64,000 bases of DNA from Saprospiraceae bacterium (GTDB lineage: Bacteria > Bacteroidota > Bacteroidia > Chitinophagales > Saprospiraceae), in NCBI GenBank assembly GCA_016714895.1, contig JADKBV010000001.1, forward strand, positions 558,001 to 622,000. Reading direction: 5' to 3'. Below the pieces are notes generated by a model, which did not search any database, was not told the DNA's origin, and worked only from the letters and a program-made list of their open reading frames with translations. The position numbers and the translations under genes are program-made. This document shows, in pieces, positions 62,747 to 64,000 of the stretch. The stretch's first letter is position 1. The number at the start of each line of letters is the position of its first letter.

Positions 62747-63128
62747 TTCTCCCGCAAATTTCATAGTACAACATTAATATTTTTCATGATTTTGCACCAA
62801 CGATTCAAAATCAATGAAGACATATTTAATACAATTTGGAAGCCACCCTTTAGAAATCCGGTTTTCATTAACATCATTTTTTTCATGGATATACCGTCAA
62901 AACTTCAAATCACATCAGAGCCGCCTCTAATTATTTGAAGCTTTTTATCCTTTAAGAAAAAGAAAATATTGCCGAAATGACCCTGATTTTACAACATTAG
63001 ACATGATATTACCGTCTTTAAACTGTATTCTTACCTGTTATGTACATGTTTCTATTTAATATTCATGATTCAATCATTTTACTAAATAAAAATATCCGGA
63101 ATGTAACGTCTCTTCGCAATAAAATATA
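62747..63128. other. Intergenic region after the TonB receptor gene
   Basis: A 382-base A+T-rich spacer. A 50-codon frame (62786-62938) is open, but has no convincing promoter, conserved feature or coding look. I see no terminator hairpin or repeat. Confidence 0.45.
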
Positions 63129-63680
63129 ATGTCAAAAATATTTACCAAAATATCACTTCTTTTTTGTTTTGTTTTTATAACGATCACTATTTTCGGGCAA
63201 AACATTATGACACCATTTTCGCCACCTGATGCATCATTTGACGTAAAATGTCCCGGAACCATGGATTATGGAGAAAAACATGTCCTGACTGATCTGGGAG
63301 AGATGAAGACCATAACATATCTGTACCGCGAAGACATCAAAAATCCTGACCCGATTTATATCATAAATTATACTGATTTCCCGAAAGGAACCCTGGATGC
63401 AGACAGTATTGATCTTGTGGAAGAGTTTTTCAAAACATCTTTTGATGGAATATTAACAAACCTCAAGGGGGAAATCATTTATTACGCCGATATTTCTGCC
63501 TTGAATATGCCTCAAAAAATTTACAAAATCAATTATAACAATGGCCAGGCTATCCTCAAGGGTAAAATGCTGATTTCAGGTGACCGTTTTTTTTCTGTTC
63601 AGGTATTTTCTTCACTCTCCCAAAGCGATAAACCTGAAATAGATGGCTTGTTGGATTCATTCAAAGTAAACCTCAAATAA
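63129..63680 (+). CDS. Hypothetical secreted protein
   Basis: A 183-residue protein with a clear signal peptide (hydrophobic residues 8-20, ending IFGQ). The mature part is an alpha/beta sequence resembling the PsbP/DcrB-like size and pattern, with FDVKCPGTMDYGEK, the long helix ADSIDLVEEFFKTSFDGIL (about residues 98-116) and a final SDKPEIDGLLDSFKVNLK. No catalytic motif is seen. It is followed by a convergent gene. Confidence 0.7.
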   Translation: MSKIFTKISLLFCFVFITITIFGQNIMTPFSPPDASFDVKCPGTMDYGEKHVLTDLGEMKTITYLYREDIKNPDPIYIINYTDFPKGTLDADSIDLVEEFFKTSFDGILTNLKGEIIYYADISALNMPQKIYKINYNNGQAILKGKMLISGDRFFSVQVFSSLSQSDKPEIDGLLDSFKVNLK

Positions 63681-63707
63681 TCCATTTTCACACAGTTTAG
63701 GTAATAA

Positions 63708-64000
63708 TTACCATTGAGAAAAAGCGTCGTTGAATATTTGTTCTGTAAACAAATCAAAAATCTCTCTGGTCAAAGACTCTTGTACATTCTGAAAATCTAC
63801 TGATGATTCAAAAGTCCTGAAAAATACATAGGTTTTATTTTTCCAACCTGCTTCAGGTTTATTAGTGTATTCCAAAACTACATCTATTGTGATTTCAAAC
63901 CTGTTTAGAGCAGCGGTATTTTGATCAGCAGAAATGTTTTCCGGTGTAATTTTATAATCTTTTATGACACCTGTGACGACAATATCCGGATCAATTTCCT
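63708..64000 (-). CDS. LptE-like lipoprotein (partial at window edge)
   Basis: A reading frame with no stop from 64000 down to TAA 63708-63710, giving 96 residues of the C-terminal part of a protein that begins outside. It has the pattern of Bacteroidota LptE-like proteins of LPS transport: DIVVTGVIKDYKITPEN, a RFEITIDVVLEYTNKP strand, VFFRTFESSVDF, and the terminal LTREIFDLFTEQIFND with AFSQW. LptE plugs the LptD barrel at the outer membrane. The N-terminal lipobox is not in view. Confidence 0.72.
   Translation of the reverse strand, partial: EIDPDIVVTGVIKDYKITPENISADQNTAALNRFEITIDVVLEYTNKPEAGWKNKTYVFFRTFESSVDFQNVQESLTREIFDLFTEQIFNDAFSQW

Noticed and set aside
62786..62938. 50-codon frame after the TonB receptor gene
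   Set aside because: No promoter or recognisable motif and hydrophobic residues are spread without pattern; it looks like chance in A+T-rich spacer.
1..64000. Mobile elements, CRISPR arrays, prophage or defence islands
   Set aside because: I saw no transposase, integrase, spaced direct repeats, phage structural genes or recognised defence operon.

Overview
The window looks like an A+T-rich chromosomal segment of a Bacteroidota bacterium. Three large predicted secreted proteins end in a type IX secretion (T9SS) type A sorting domain. There is a PorP/SprF-type outer-membrane protein paired with an OmpA-family protein, a PUR-family (DUF3276) protein, and a SecD-SecF arrangement that reads as one fused gene. 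Many genes are preceded by the Bacteroidota -7 promoter element TAnnTTTG and no Shine-Dalgarno sequence is obvious. A Saprospiria-like lineage is my guess from gene content only. I see no rRNA, IS element, prophage, CRISPR array or integron. One tRNA-Lys is present. The content is mostly core metabolism, envelope and cell-surface genes.

Layout. 1-4.2 kb: the end of a dTDP-rhamnose synthesis gene (rfbD), then a minus-strand unit of urocanate hydratase and two membrane proteins. 4.5-11 kb: a plus-strand series of aldo/keto reductase, acyl-CoA carboxylase beta subunit, one-domain asparaginase, AlkB-type monooxygenase, BadF-type sugar kinase, phosphofructokinase and CutA. 11-13.2 kb: minus-strand NadR-like kinase, DUF4442 protein, cobalamin adenosyltransferase and a hypothetical gene. 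13.3-23.9 kb: zinc-ribbon protein, DUF6427 membrane protein, acetyltransferase, a 1484-residue secreted metalloprotease, divergent glycosyltransferase and WbqC genes, and a dynamin-like GTPase. 23.9-28.9 kb: a minus-strand block with a TlpA-like lipoprotein, PUR-family protein, RibB with a degenerate second domain, a glycosyltransferase and a beta-barrel protein. 29.1-36.7 kb: MlaE/MlaF, a T9SS cargo protein, and the PorP/SprF plus OmpA pair. 36.8-49.5 kb: lytic transglycosylase, DUF2480, ScpB, acyl-CoA dehydrogenase, site-2 protease with a small membrane protein, SecDF, LysM/BON protein and FtsK. 49.9-64 kb: saccharopine dehydrogenase family protein, a second giant SprB-repeat adhesin, YqaA-like protein, rpsO-pnp, tRNA-Lys, a TonB-dependent receptor, and at the edge a partial LptE-like gene.

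How the parts fit. The secreted proteins, PorP/SprF, OmpA-like protein, MlaEF, LptE, WbqC, RfbD and the glycosyltransferases describe envelope building and a T9SS-decorated surface. The acyl-CoA carboxylase beta subunit, cobalamin adenosyltransferase and acyl-CoA dehydrogenase are consistent with acyl-CoA and propionyl-CoA metabolism.

Quality warning. Four genes (pfkA, a glycosyltransferase, secDF, ftsK) are each broken by one single-base indel in a short homopolymer, while both halves stay well conserved. I read these as probable consensus errors, not real pseudogenes. I did not find a clearly new multi-gene system. The best leads are the RibB with a zinc-site-less GTP cyclohydrolase domain, the unclassified catalytic-looking region of the T9SS protein at 30.6-33.2 kb, the stand-alone dynamin-like GTPase, and a 54-residue membrane protein behind the site-2 protease.
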